The notes: generated by a model not told the origin, from the letters alone. A stretch of 64,000 nucleotides of DNA from Apostichopus japonicus (GCF_037975245.1 NC_092581.1:3050001-3114000), one strand, 5' to 3'. Numbered from the stretch's first letter, positions 1 through 14,903 are shown. Program-made: numbers and translations.

Positions 1-173
1 CAGGTCACTGTTTGAGATTCATTTGCCATTCTTGTAAAAAAAAATTCTTTTCAAAATTAAATATAAAAGTTTGGTTTGGATTCTCAGAGTTAGGTAGCCT
101 ACATATACAGTAGTTTTAACATTATAAAGGAGAAATGACATTAATTTCTTTTTAACACATTAATGAAACATAC

Positions 174-277
174 CTGTGATTCCTATTAAGACTGAAACTC
201 CAAAAGCAGCAAAGAAACAGATGAAGACGAGCACAAACTGTCTCTTCGTGAGAGTATAAAGTCTCATTTGCACCGAC
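174..277 (-). CDS. Gene A, coding exon 2: membrane-anchor exon of a probable type II membrane protein (partial gene)
   Basis: On the minus strand this exon follows a pyrimidine-rich tract ending in CAG at 278-280 and ends at a GTATGT-type donor just below 174. It opens with one base that completes an Arg codon left by the upstream exon at 17836-17975, so the two exons join in frame. It encodes a short basic stretch (SVQMRLYTLTKRQ) followed by about 20 hydrophobic residues (FVLVFICFFAAFGVSVLIGI), a classic signal-anchor segment. Basic residues on the N-terminal side predict a type II orientation (tail in the cytosol), as in many Golgi glycosyltransferases and sulfotransferases, but no catalytic domain is visible because the gene runs off the left edge. 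A Met at 265-267 could serve as an alternative start if this exon were first. I do not recognise the family. Exon structure is seen directly; topology is inferred. Confidence 0.6.
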
Positions 278-3108
278 CTGAGGATGGAATAAATAAAAAA
301 ATGATATTTACACAATTACTGTAAAATCACGCTTCTTGTGAAAATGAGTGTGAAATTGACTTGGACCGACGACGACTGACTCCAACGGTAATTTAGCAAT
401 TAGAAATTTGACGATATGTCTAGGCTCTTTTAGGCACCAGAAGGTGTGACAAAAAACCAGTGGTTAAATTTTTATGCAGTTTTTGTCGCATCACACAGTA
501 CAGTATATAGAAGGAATATTAAAATGGTGACCGTGAGTTAGTATGAGCATACAGTATGATGATGATACTGCAGACAAGTGCGTAGTGCAGTATCTAAAAA
601 GGTCAGATAAAATGATATTAAATGACGCGCTTTGACTGTAGCATGTAGTGCAGTACCCATAGGAGCAAAGAATGATATATTCATACTATGTCATACTTCA
701 AACAGCAGTAATGGAAGGTAATGGAGGAACAAAGTATGAATGTGAATTAACGGTAATACTTGTACAAGGACCGCTGATGCAGTAACAATGGAACACATTA
801 AATGGTTTTACAAATACGACTTAAAATATAGAAGCAGTAACGCGTCAAAACCAGTTCTCAAAGTTCATGAAAGAAGGATAGTAAGCATGTAACTACTGTA
901 TAACACTATGCATTATATTCAATTATTCATACAGAAAGACATGCTGGTTAAATGACCTGTTATACTGTATTTACCACAATGCTGTAATGTTCAGAAGAAT
1001 GAAGAAATTGCCATGTATATATTACATGAACTTCTCTTACAGAGAACACCTACAGGTACAAGAAAAGTTGACATTCTGAAAAGCAACAAACCAAACAAAA
1101 CCTACCGTTTTGACCAAGCCATACTCTACGGTATTTTTACAAGCAAACCTGTCCCCAACCAGTTGAAACCTTTCACAGAAATGACTAACTACTGTAAGTT
1201 ACTACAAACGTATTTTAAACTTGGCAGTAAATAGTACTTTAGTATCCAGCATCAAAAGGCAGCTTTTTACAAGACAGCACTCCCTTCCCTATAAGTACGC
1301 TTTATTAGGGTTTGAATGGGTGCATGCGGTAAGCCTGAGGGGAAACTATTAACAAACTAATATACTGTGAATTGTAAAGGTCAAAGAGCTAGTCAAGCAG
1401 TGCGGTACATTATATCATTTACACAGTGACGTTGAGGGCAACTGAGAACCAACAGATCTTGGGCGTAAATATTTGCTTAGTTGATCAACCTTACATCCTT
1501 AAGTAGCTAGGGAACACCAATTGCATGGTTATTATCAACGATTACATCCTACGTCAAGAGATATCAGCTTTTTAAAGCACCTCTAACCATTCTTCTTTTG
1601 CTACATATAACTTTTTTTTTGCTGTATATAACTTTTTTTAACCAATAGCTAAAATCCTACTCATTTTTCAAATACATTTGATAATTTTATATTAAATAGT
1701 TGAAAAAGTTCTGAGGCACTCTTTTATAATTACTATGTATACAGTATTTGCGTGTCTGGGATTACAACAACAAAAATTCCCAGATCGAATGGAATTAATT
1801 TATTGACAATTTGCAAATATGCGATCAAATTTTCTAGAAGGGTTCCTTGGTGTAGCTTGATTATTTGCATATATATTACTTGAAGTAATTATGCAAATGC
1901 ATACATCATACCTTTAAAGTCCACCGTACACAACACGACTAATCAAGACCAGGTGCAACTCAACAGTGGTTACATGAAAAGTCTTGGATGGTCGGGGAGT
2001 TTACCTTGGTTTAAGACTACAACTGATCATGATTTTGCCAGTTTTAAGTCGAGTCGTAAGAATTTTAGTCTTCACGATTAAAGATTTTCCGCATAACGAC
2101 CATCGAGTCGGGTCTGGATCAGTCATATTGTGTGCGGCATGTGCACAAGTTTGCAACAGTTTAGAACATTATTAAAATTGCCAAATTGACAGACTATGTA
2201 CTGATAAATGATATTGATAAATTATAATTCAGTGATAATTGAAATTGCTATTCCCCCGATTTTTCTGTGCTTGATAGAGACCCCTCCATAAGTTTACGGG
2301 TATTCAAGGTTTCCAACAAAAGCGATCCCTCAAAAAGAGACAGAAATAAAAACGGGTACTGTACAGGCTGAAGGTAAACAAAAGTACAACTCAGTACAAA
2401 TTTCCAACACTCACTCCTGGACTACTGTATCTACATATCCTATATACTGTACACAGGATGGTATAGTAGGCTACCACACTACACATGGTACTTTAGTGTA
2501 AACCCATCTAATACATAACTCACTTAAAAGTGTATCCTTACAAACATAAAAAATATTACCCTCTCCTAGTACTGTAGATGCTCTTCAAGGCAAAATACAT
2601 ATCTTCAGTATCTCTTCATTAAAATGATACATCCTTTTGTTGACAACTATAAACAATACAATACACATTGTATGTAGTACATAACATAAACACTGCATCA
2701 TACTGCATCATTAATGTCAGTATAGTTTCACAATTGCAATATATGGAACTTTACAGGAACAAATACAAATAATAATCCATTAAGCCGATAATGTTGGGTT
2801 CTTCATTGATTTCCAACATACTTTTAATCAAAGCCTACAGTATCTATTTTTAAGTGTGGTCTATTGTATTACATACTGTACTGTGCAGTACGTACAGTGT
2901 ACTTGAACATCAAATGCTGTACTGTATATTGTATTGTCTGATGCTGTAACATGATACCGACAGACGGGTTCTTTCCAGCTTGCAATACAGACTACAACAA
3001 CTGCGGTGCTATCAACTGACAATTTATAACATGTATCCAACACCACAACTAATACTGTATGCATATATATACACATATATATTGATTTTCCGACTCATTA
3101 CGATTTTC

Positions 3109-3110
<2 letters not shown>

Positions 3111-3147
<37 letters not shown>

Positions 3148-3163
3148 TATAGGTATAGATATA
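3111..3163. repeat. (TA)n microsatellite grading into GATA-like repeats
   Basis: About 17 TA dinucleotides are followed by imperfect GATATA/GGTATA units. Open frames across it are dinucleotide artefacts that read as Ile-Tyr repeats. Confidence 0.9.
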
Positions 3164-4256
3164 AAGGACACAAATTTGAGTGTGACTCTTCTTAAGTTTG
3201 AAACCTTACCCTGTAATCGTATATCTTAATTATTTATAGATTGAAATTAAAAATGCCCCAGGAACGATATCTTATTTAAAACTTGGGGGATTGGTTACAA
3301 AAGAAAACTTTATGAAAGGTAAACCTTGCTTAAACATTGAAGTCTTTTGGATTAGCAAAAACTTTTCAATTAATGAACTCTAATTAATTAAAGGATTGAT
3401 CTATGTTTGTAAAGTCTACAGATACAACAGGCCCTATGGTACAATGGGACTCTTGGTTAAGGTCTGAATACTACTAAAGTTGGTACCAAAATTCAATTAA
3501 ATTCAATTCAAATTTACTTTCTCACATCACAATGGATATGGGAGGATGAAAGTCAAGCAATAGGAAAGAGCATCTTGGATTCTTGAATGGTAGATTCCGA
3601 TGAAAGATGGTAGTGACCTTAGACAGCATTATGGTGGGGGGGGGGGGGGATTAATGTTACTAGTTTGTAGGTATGGTAGATGGTAGTGCGAATGTATTTT
3701 ATCTAGGAGACAGGTCAGAGGGGAATGAAAGAAAATTGAAAAGAAAAACACAGATGTTTTGTATGTACAAAATTACAATAAGTACATGTATATTGATGGA
3801 CACTAGACAAACAAAGATTGTTTATCAAGCTACAGTGTTAACCACGAGAGAAACAAACTGGATGCAATAAGGAAGGATAAAGAAACGAGGAAACCTAGAA
3901 AAATCAGGAAAAGTGGAACAATACTAGATAAAGCTAATTCTCTTTTACAAGCTCTTTTACAAACTTTTACTGTATATACAAGCTGAGATTTTAGATTACT
4001 TTGGAAGCGCCTTACCGTACTTAGTTCAAGCGCATAGTTAATGTTGGACTATGCTAAATAAAACACAGCCATAGAATTTCACAATGCCTTTAAAATCTAC
4101 TGGCTATAATTTAATTCCCAATTGCATTTTTCTTGATTTTTAATACAATTAGCAACGTTACTTTTGAACTGGCAGAGAAATGCAAATTGTGACTTTTTGC
4201 AAATTCACCGTAGCCAGTAAAAAGCCTGAATTACAAAGCAACAGTTGTTAAGTAAT

Positions 4257-4560
4257 CAGGGATGAGCTCACGCCGAGCGAACCAGCACAAACACTATTTC
4301 AAACATTTCCGCCCAGCAATTATTTTGAATTATTAATTTAACAAATTTTACTATTACCTAAACATGGGTGAATACTTGTCACAGAGTTAGTGCCAGAAAA
4401 GGAAAAAGATAGCACCACTTGCCATCTAAGCATACTTCATTTGCAAAAATTTTCCAAAGGGAAGGGGTAAACCCCCACCCCTGAGACCCCTCACCCAGGA
4501 CATGGATCACACAACCGCACGAATCCGCCCAGCACTCAAGTATTACTGAGCACACCCCTG
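4257..4560. mobile_element. MITE, copy 1 of the CAGGGATGTGC family
   Basis: A 304-bp element bounded by imperfect terminal inverted repeats, CAGGGATGAGCTCA on the left and TGAGCACACCCCTG on the right. It is flanked by an exact 6-bp duplication AGTAAT (4251-4256 and 4561-4566). The interior matches, by eye, the elements at 34625-34952, 40363-40881 and 60618-60766, including the segment reading AGATAGCACCA...GCCATCT and the phrase CAAAAATTTCCAAA. It has no coding capacity, so it is a non-autonomous DNA transposon. CAG ends are common in hAT elements, but the duplication seen here is 6 rather than 8 bp, so the superfamily is uncertain. Confidence 0.75.
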
Positions 4561-7500
4561 AGTAATAATTTAGCATGTTGTTTTTTTATATAAAATTCTT
4601 GTGCTTTGTTCACTAAGATAACTTGAGTAAGCAATCTCTTATTTCCATATTTTAGTCAATTATGAACTTCGTGCTCAGACAGTCTTGCAAATATGAGAGT
4701 ATGAGTGCAATTTTTAATACAATAAAATAAATACCATCATATCAATTCATTAAGTAAATACCAGCCAAGTCTTATGCAACTTTCCTGTCAAATGCAACAC
4801 ACCAGAAACAATAGTCTTCCACTCATAAAGAAGGAAAATTTACTGAAAAAATGTATGCGTAGAATTGAATATTTACGGTATGACCATATAAGTTAAATAA
4901 GTTAAAATACTCTCAGCAAACTTTTGTTCTTTTCATATAACCACTTTCCACATTCACTGCAACAAATAAGTTCTTTGGTCACGATGCTATAGTAGTACTG
5001 GTAAATATACATTAATAATAGTTAATACAACCTTGAGTCTTTACACCAATGCACAATTTGAAAGGCGATTCTTATACGTACTGTATACTGTACACCTAGG
5101 CTATACCATATATGTATTCCGAACATAGAGCAGGAAAATTCTGCTAACTGATTCCGATTCGCCTTTTACTTGTAAGTTGTAGCTAGGCTAATGCTGTTTA
5201 TAGTATTATGATCGGCCTATCCTTCTTCGATTAGGCTACTTCCCTACTACACACTTCCGACATGAGCACTGTGCAATGTTGTGAATGTTATAGATGAACT
5301 TACGAGTCAATATTGAAAGACTTCTTCATTTTCATACTGATCAATACGAACTCAAACTTCAGAGCATTAAAAGCTTAAAATTTCACCACGTGTGCAATTT
5401 TCCCCTTCGAGTTGTCAAGTATATATTTTATGTGATAAACAAACAACTCGTTCGGCTCGTGAATACAGAGAGTTTGAACGGAGAATGTTGTCACGTCGAC
5501 CTACGACCCTGGCCAGCAAATTAATCTACGTGACCAATTTCAAGGGAAATCTATATGCTACATAATTTGTGCCAACTTTCTATAGTCGTGCAAAGGAGCA
5601 TATGTGTGTGTGACGGGGTGTATAATAGTTACAAGCGCAATTTCTTCAGCAGTTTAAAGCTTTCGTTGTATTTTAGTTTCAATAACCTGCCATTTGGTTT
5701 TGTCAGTTTAGTATCCTTTATTCCTCCTGTGTGGAACTACTAACATTAACATGATTTGTAAAAGTTAGTTCCCCTCAAACTTATTGCATGCAAAATGGAT
5801 GAGAGGCAACAAAAGTAATACTTCTAAGGTGGATTCAGTTCTCTTTATTCTACTATTTATCTTTGCTTTTAGAACACAAATATTTCCATTCGATCTCCAC
5901 TGGTCTTTTCTCTATCTGTAGTCCCCATCGCCCCAATCCATCTCCTTCCTCGAGATCCCCATGAACTGGTCACCTCACCGAAAGCCATAAAAAAACGTAT
6001 ATATTGGCATTCTCGTTTATGCAATTTATGATGTGATACACAGAATTATTTCGTTATAATGTTGGTCTTTCAAAATATACCACATGCAATTGTTGAAGAG
6101 TAGGACTTCGTAAATATACCCACCTTTCTTCCCTTTTTTTTTTTGGGGGGGGGGGATATTTTATTTTGTAAAACCCTTGAACTAATGCAACCTGGTTATG
6201 GAGGATCACAGAACTTGCTTGGATGAGGCATCCTGGAGGAGGGCGGAATACTACTAACTTATTAAACCAACAAACAGATCGACTGACTTACGAATATCTT
6301 TACCTTACCTGATTGAGATTTTTCCTTTAAGAAGAACACGAAAATCAAATCTCAGAACCCTCTCGAGGACGAACATAGTGGTCACCCATAATGTTAACAT
6401 CAGCAACCGCTCTAAGTCAAACACCATGGTCCCATGCAGACTTCGCTATTAGGGTGGAAATTGATTTTAAAGTTTTGTATCCACACTAAAAATTCTATTA
6501 CTCCGAGTGGGAGAAAAACAAGGTCCACGTTAAAAACTGAGCCCTATAAGAATGATCCATTAATAATCCTCAAACTTCATCTCGAAAGAGAAAAAACCTG
6601 AATTGATGAAAGTTCTTAAATGTCAAAACAAATCCGTGATGGTTATAAGAAGATACGTTGGAGAAAATCACCACAATACTAATTTATACAACGACTTTAA
6701 CAAACAACAGTATCCGATAACTACAAAAAAGAAAATACTATACGCAGCGGCAGCTACAAATCATACAGTTTCTTTGTTACCACAGAATCATGCATTTCAT
6801 AAACATCCTCTGACCCGCTTTTAAGTAATTTATTCCGACATCCTCAAGGGAAGACATAGTCTATAAGAAGAAACTGTTACTTCCGGTTTAAGTTAAACAT
6901 GAGATCATTTGGCATAGTTTATATATGTGCAGGGGTATACCCGCATAAACTTAACACGTACTGACTCTCAATTTAAAGATTTGTCTCTCTGTTGCTCCCA
7001 GACGGACCTTGGCGATTGACATGACAAACCGCTACTTCCGGTTCTGGGTAGCCTTGCTTATTAGCGAGTTCCCTTAAATTGTATGGAAACATATTAAAGA
7101 GTTACTGCATAATTAAAGTTGACTAGATGATAACGAGTATAGTTTAGGCCTAGCCTATATATTTACAAACAACTAAGTTAAGGTAACATACGCCCGTTAA
7201 AAGCCCCATCAACTTACACACTAAATCACAAAAGTAATGTGGTCTCTAAGACTAGATAGCAGTTTTCACTAGCTAAACGATACCCATCACTGGATAGCTG
7301 ACAAGTTGGCCTTTCATGGCATCATCAATTTTCCGTATCATGACCATGTATACGTTTTGCTATCCGAGCCAGAAGTTTTCGTCACTTGTAAACTAACCTC
7401 TTCACTAAATAGTAAACAATTTTCGTACGCTGCACCTGCCGAGGCCTAAAGTGGTCTAAATTTGTCCCAAGTGACCAAATTCTGGGAACCACATGTACTT

Positions 7501-7849
7501 CCATTCATGCTCTTCAACATGCAAGCCACAAAAGAACCAGATCATGATTGATAACATATCAAAAAAGATGTTCTCCTACTGCATTTTGGCACTTTTCCTG
7601 TAGGAGAACATTCAGGCGGATTGATATAGACTTTAATAGGAGTATGCCACCTTCAACAAGCACTGTTTCTTTAAAAAGTATGTGAGATAAGCAGAGTCTG
7701 AACAGTTCACTCTGAATCTATGAAACCGATATAGGCTCAGATTTATGCCAGTTATATGTACATGAAGGTTGCCGAGAAACTGCATGTACAATAGTGGCCA
7801 AGCATTGATTTATCGTCTGGTGTATTGGGTATGCAGGAGTGGGGTGGGT

Positions 7850-7996
7850 GGGAGGGAGGGAGGGAGGGAGGGAGGGAGGGAGGGAGGGAGGGAGGGAGGG
7901 AGGGAGGGAGGGAGGGAGGGAGGGAGGGAGGGAGGGAGGGAGGGAGGGAGGGAGGGAGGGAGGGAGGGAGGGAGGGAGGGAGGGAGGGAGGGAGGG
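7850..7996. repeat. (GGGA)n purine tract, about 37 copies
   Basis: An essentially uninterrupted GGGA tetranucleotide array of about 147 bp lies on the plus strand. All six frames are open by composition alone (Gly-Arg-Glu-Gly or Ser-Leu-Pro-Pro repeats), so the open frames here are not genes. Runs of three G every four bases are predicted to be able to form G-quadruplex or triplex structure. Confidence 0.97.
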
Positions 7997-10900
7997 TCAC
8001 AGTATTATCGGTTGCAAATCAACTAATAATTGATGACGTCACAGTCACTATACATACGCCATTTTCTAACCTACGATATAGCTACATTTTTACACAGTCC
8101 CATAAGAGTATACCATAATGTATGCTAAAAAGAATAATATACTATAGTGGAAGCTGCAAGCTGCAGCTGTACCATACACGTAGAACTATGCATAGTATAT
8201 ACGGATATGATAAATACCACATGACTATTTTGAGAATTTTGTTCATGATATCTGTTTCGTGTATGCTTCTCCTTTATATATAGTTCCACTGCCACCGAAT
8301 AGCATATATGCTAAAAGTTAATTAATGGTCACTCATGCTGAAACTTCAAATATATTTCAACGATTTTCGGCAAAGACCCCCTTTTTCTGCCCCATGCAGA
8401 GATATATCATTCTGTAATTGAATATTTCTTCACGGTCTCTGTGAATAATTTGTTGGAGGTGGTCTAAGAAGATCTACGTGGAAAGGCCTTTGCAAAATCT
8501 GAGCATTTGTTAGCATGCTCAAAAAAAAAAACATTCCGACGTCAGGAGAAATCTTGCGACCCACCGAAAATGTTTCGCGACTCACTTTATATATTGCGCC
8601 GCATAGTTTGCATGACCGTCTTCCTATGTATAAATATTAAAGCTCTATATGCAGTTCGTTATGGTCCCTGCGTTTGCGTCATTCTCATCGAGCTGTTTAT
8701 AGTAATGATAAAATGATAATAAGAATAATCGAGTAACCTTCGCAGCAAAGGTATAGAGATTTGTGCGATAACAACCATTTGCCTACTCAATCATGATTAT
8801 AGCGAGTTATAATAACGTTTATAACCTAGTACCGACACGAAGGGCTTGAGTCCTAGTGAACAACATGAAATGGTTGTAATCAATGTTCTTTTGGGAGGTT
8901 AACACTATTTCTCTTTAATTTGTATCCCCCCCCCCCCCCCCCCCTCAATAAGGCACGCCAACATGCTGTTTGGCCGGTTTGTCATTTTCCTCCGCTAAAT
9001 TCGTCATGTTTTGGGTGTTTAAAACGCCCAACTGGCAACGCTCTCATATACCCGGGGGTATCTCATAAGATAACGGAAACCATCACGACATTTACTAATC
9101 ATATCATTTTGTTATTGATCACAGAATAACAAAATAAGAGGATGGTTTTGTCTTGCATGGCTGGCCATGAATATAAAATATAAAACCGAGGGCATGACGG
9201 TACCATATGGCCATATGCTTATCTCTTATGACTGATCCAATGTCTAACTCAAAATGATGTTCCTTTCACCATTTTACTTTTGGGGGGGCGGGCGGGTTGT
9301 GGGGGGGGGGGGTGAGGTGATTATCAGATTTTTAACTCCTTTGCCGTTCTAGGCTACCTTGAACCTTATTAATATACCGTATACATAGACCATGCAGCTC
9401 AATTAAGATTTTGAAATTAGGTTTTGAAAATTTATATTTTATTATTCTAAAGAAACAAATGCCATTTGAAACTCATCGGCCTCCACATAATTTCCTCTTC
9501 TCTCTTTCACTCCTACAATATTCTATACAGCGCGGCCTTCTCTATATATCTTTCATATCCTTTCAGTACACACGTGCGTACGACTCTAAACAGAGATTTA
9601 TAACAACGTATATAAACACAAGTCTCTCCTTCTCTCTCTTGTTTGTTTCAAGTTCCCTAATTTACAGGTTACTATGGAAACTGAAGAGTTCCCGCACTGA
9701 CGTCAAAGTGAAGTAATGGTTGATTAAAGATTTGCGTTTGACGACATTTGGTCTTGATGAATGTTTGTACAGAAGATGGAACGTCTCTCTCGAGTGTGAC
9801 TTCGTTAGTAATCGTGTTATCAGAGACAAATTAGGCATGCGCATATATACGTTTGATACTGTACTATAGGCCGCATGCACAACTTCGTACAATTATCTTG
9901 ACATTGATGGTTGTTAGAACACTATACATAGTACCTCAGTGATTTCATACTACGGCCACATAATATGGGAGAAGTAAACAAGGGAGATGCAGGCTGGTGC
10001 CTTTTGAAGAAAAAAAATGTTACATTTATTGTAGTGTTAATATATCATATTGTATGATCTACAAGGGATATTATATACTCTCACTCCATCCCATCTGTCT
10101 TCGTCGCCCAGTTCACACCCCCCCCCTCCCTCCCCACCTAACCTAGTTACTGGTCTCGTTTTAAAGGGGATGAGGGGGGCTGTTCCGCAGCACATAGGAA
10201 TAAATTAATGTTTCATTTCACAGAAATACCAACTGACTCGAGCCTGTGTTTATGGTCATAACACCTTACGTATCCATCGAGGCATAAAATGCACATGTGT
10301 TATCGATAGCGATCATATAGCCATGTAAGCCAGATCCCCCCAAAAATGTTGAATTAATTGACCAGCCTATGCATGTACAATATTGTGAGATAGTGATAGC
10401 ACACGTGGTTTGTAGTTACATATAAAAAAAATGTGGGCGCCCTATTCAAAATGTTTCCTACAGTTGAAACACAGAACGGTTGCGGAAAGCAGAGGGTGAG
10501 CTTTAAGTGTCGTACCACCACACGGCAAAAGGAGCTAACGGTATCGCATTTGGCATTTTCTGAGTCATCATCATTCTTTTTGATGCTTGGAGGTTGAAAT
10601 TACCTACCGATTGTCTAAAAATCTGGAGGATCGAAGGTGATTGAAAGGTGCTTTAAGGTATTTTAGAAAAACTTGAGTGAAACCAGAAGAGTCCTCGATT
10701 CCAGCGATGGCTGGCAGATGGGTTGGGAGCACTTGACAAACTTGAAGCTCTTCTATCTCAAAATCTAAACGGTCATGGTGGCAGAAGTTGAATGTGTTGT
10801 GATAGCTCAAGCTATATCAGCTATCATATATGGTGGGTAGGACAATGCCAGTTGGAAACATCTTATATCTATGCTCCATCGGCCCTTGGAAAGTGACGAA

Positions 10901-11713
10901 TTTAGTGTTTAAGTCAATGGGAGCAATTAGTTGTGGTGTGATACCTAAAATGACCAAATGTAATCCTTGTTTTAGCATATTATCAGTTATTGTCATTGTT
11001 TTGTCTGCCTTGATGTAAAAGATCATAATTTAAAGTACAGAGGATGAGAAAATAGGAAGGATTGAAGGTGATATACACCATTTTAAAAACAATTCTTTGG
11101 TTCAATTCTTTGATATTACTCCGAGTGAGCAGATTGAAGAGTTTGGGTTCAGTATGCTAAACTTGCTCCTCATCACGCCATCATGCGTTTAGTCGTTAAC
11201 TTTATCGCAAGGTCCAGTAAGAAAGATAAAATTAATAAAGGTTCAATTAAGCCACTAAAAATCTAATCAATCCTGATAGGATCCTATCAGCTGAGAAAGT
11301 ATCTCCATACGCACGCATAAACTTATTTTAAAGATATCTATATGAAGGAAAGAAAGTCCCCGTTCATCTCAATTGTATTAAAAGTTTGATTTCCACGTCA
11401 GAAAAGACCGCATTTGAACATAAACTAAATATTCCTGTCCGAACCCCCCCCCCCCACCCCTCCACCCAACCGAACCCCAACACAGACAACTGACACCTCA
11501 AACCTGTGAACCCGAAGAGCATGTACTTACATATAGAAAACAACAACGTGTAAACACGTTACACCCGCCTTCACATGAATGACGTCACCGAATGTCATAA
11601 ATGTGTAATTAACCAGCTTCGATGCGCTTATTTCGTCTCGCTCCGTTGCATTTTAGAGAGATTGAAGAATTGAAAGCAAGTCATGTGATATATGGTGGAG
11701 ATGGTTTTGAAGT

Positions 11714-12460
11714 TGACTAGGATAATAATAGGGAATACATCTTACGGTAGGATACTGGGTGAACACTGTGTGAACTATAGGAAAATAATTGGGAAGACAT
11801 CTTACGGTGGGACCACTGTGTGAACACTATATGTGTGGACTAGGATAATAAAGGAAGACATATTACAGTGGGATACTGTGTGAACAGTGTGTGAACTAGG
11901 ATAATAATAGGGAAGACATCTTACAGTGGGATACTGTGTGAACACTTTGTAAACTAGGATAATAAAGGAAGGCATCTTGCGGTAGGATACTGTGTGAACA
12001 TTATGTGAACTAGGATAATAGTAGGGAAGGCATCTTAAGGTGGGATACTGTGTGAACACTGTGTGAACAGTGTGTGAACACCGTGTGAACTAGGAAAATA
12101 ATAAGGAAGCCATCTTACGGTGGGATACTGTGTGAACACTGTGTGGACTAGGATAATCAGGGAAGTCATCTTACAGTGGGATACTATGTGAACACTGTGT
12201 GAACTAGGATAATAATAGGGAAGACATCTTACGGTGGGGTACTGTGTGAACACTATGTGTGGACTAGGATAATAATAGAGAAGACATCTTACGGTGGGAT
12301 ACTGTGTGAACACTGTGTGAACTATAGGAAAATAATAAGGAAGACAACTTACGGTGGAATACTGTGTGAACACCGTGTGAACACTGTGTGAACTAGGACA
12401 ATAATAGTGAATACATCTTACGGTGGGATACAGTGTGAACACTGTGAAGACTAGGATATT
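11714..12460. repeat. Minisatellite, ~58-bp unit, about 13 copies
   Basis: Degenerate tandem units repeat the order GACTAGGATAATAATAGGGA, AGACATCTTACGGTGGGATA, CTGTGTGAACACTGTGTGAA. Individual units vary from about 54 to 80 bp because the CACTGTGTGAA segment is itself duplicated in some copies (for example around 12055-12090). The unit reads without stops on the minus strand, giving a repetitive open frame with frame jumps. I see no start context, splice sites or protein family, so I treat it as non-coding. It lies in the gene A intron. Confidence 0.9.
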
Positions 12461-14749
12461 ACTATGTCCTTCCACATTACACCACCCCCCCCCCCCAAAG
12501 AAGACGAAAATGTCAATCGAACAATTCATTACATGTGGTAAGAAACCTACCGAGGCCAGCGAACTGTGCGTGAATCTGGACTATACCGGGGCAAGTTAGT
12601 TACCCTCTGTGCATGACTAAATTTGATAGAGCAATGTTTCATCTTGTATAACAACATCCATGCTCGTTTTCTTTTCTAGTTAATGACCGGGATATACTCA
12701 TATTCATGGCAAGATTAATATACCACCTTGGGGACCCTAACCTATTCTATGCAGTTGGCCACACACGCTTATCAAATTCTGCAGACACAACTTCCCGATA
12801 TAGAATGTTTGATAAGTCTTGTCTGGAAGGGATCATAGAGACCCCTGGACCTCTTGTGGGCCCCATCGATCTAGTAGGCATATATAGGCACTTTCCTCAT
12901 CTGACTAAGTATGCAGATTATGACCCGTGCACTGTTCATATTCGTCCTCACATTTGAATTTTAGTAGTAGGCTCATTCTAGAAAAATGACCACATTTTAA
13001 AGGTAAATCTCTTCTAAAACGAAAGTAAGTAGAAAATCTATTTGTTTGGATTGAGATATATCAGCTGTAAAAATTCTGCCTATAAATGATCTTTTTCATT
13101 AAGATATCTGATGCAATCGTGTCTTTACTCGCCTCCTACGCCTCCTCATAGCAATAATTATGCTAGAAGAATCAATAATGGTCACGCATAGACCTACTCA
13201 TTGTTATACACCACCTTCAAATCAATTCACTCACCGAGACACAATGCCCTCACCAAGACACAGCGCGAATTGTCTAAATTTAACACTCGGTATTATCTAT
13301 GAATCATTTTGAGAGTAAAAATACTACCATGAATGTATTCTCGAAAAATGTCTAGCAATGACTTGAAAATATGACACTACCGGTAACCTCGATACGGAGA
13401 CGACCAGAAAGTACAGACGGTCACTTGCAAAAATAACAACCAATCAAAAGAAACCATTATCTTTGAGGACCCTTTAATCCCATACACTTGAAATCAGAGA
13501 GACACTTCACACCATGCGAGCATTTCCGTAACACACTATCCTGCAGAGACTCACGCAGAAGAAACAAATTTCTTGGCGGTAATAAATACTGTTTCCATCA
13601 ACCTGTGATTTATTTGCTTAAAAATGTTTTTACCATTTAGGGCTGTGTCCACCGTTTATCACGGAGACTTTGTAGCGTGCATGACCGAATGGTGGGCGGG
13701 GGAAACCCCCCTCCTCTCCCTCCGATAATTCCAAAATGGAGGCATTCGTTGGCTGGTACATTTGTCAAATTAATTTTTTGTGTGAAATGAAAACGTCTGA
13801 AATTGTTTTGGTCCGCAAACCGTAGACAGCTACAGTACTAAAGAATTTCTTAAAATATTCATTAATTTACATTTCCTTTTTGTTGGTCAGCTGTAACATA
13901 TTTTCAACTCGATATGTACCTTTAATTAAATCTTGCACTCAGCAAGGAACCAATTAGTAATCTTGAACTATTTCCAAAATCGTCCTAACGATCCATAACC
14001 GTATGCGCCGCCATTCCTCCGAGGTTTGTTAATGATCATCTATTATTAAACTCATGCATAAACGCCGCCAACATATAAACAACTTATAATACGCTATAGA
14101 GTATTGACGCACAGCTATACACACATCATAAAGACCGGCCGTATATAGTTTATCGATGCGGCCTTTTGTCCACTAACTGAAGCACGCACAGGCCCATACG
14201 TTAAATGTCAGTGCGCTTCTGACCAATAATATATGTATCTGTGAAATATTGAGCGCACAACCCGACGAAAAAAATAAATGGCTACAATTGTGTGTATAGT
14301 ATATATTCCCTTTCCAAGGCACTCGTGAAACACATTTCACCTTTACATTGCCCTGATCAATAAGGTTACAATCGCGATGAAAACTGGGACTGGGGTTGAG
14401 AGTGGATCCATTAAGTCGTTTGAAGTTTCGTGCCCACGCTCTCTTCGGTGACTTTTTTTAAACAAAAGAATACCTGACGACATAGATAACGCAAACTATC
14501 TGGTGTTGTTTTAAGCGCCTTCATCGTTACAAATTGGGGAAGAAATTAAAAACTCAAATTTTCTTTTCTCATATATACACAAGATCACTAGCCACATTTA
14601 AATCTGTACAATGTGTTAACGATCTACCACGAAAAATAAAATTGATTTTTTTTCTCTGTAAGAAGCTTAGGGTCATTTAAGATATTATAAAAGGGGGGGG
14701 GTGGGTTTGGGTACTTTGCAGTCAGTTTATCCGACTTACACACCTGCAT

Positions 14750-14756
<7 letters not shown>

Positions 14757-14790
<34 letters not shown>

Positions 14791-14903
14791 CATACATATA
14801 TATATATATATATATAAATGTGTGTGTGTATGTGTGTGTGTAGGCCTATATATATAGGCCTATATATATATATATATAATATATATATATATATATAATA
14901 TAT

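Noticed and set aside
7752-8118. Overlapping open frames of 64-97 codons on both strands
   Set aside because: They are produced entirely by the GGGA tetranucleotide tract.
11802-12529. Minus-strand open frames of 85 and 164 codons with a VHTVFTQYPTVRCLPYYYPS repeat
   Set aside because: They are translations of the 58-bp minisatellite; frame shifts between units and no splice or family support.
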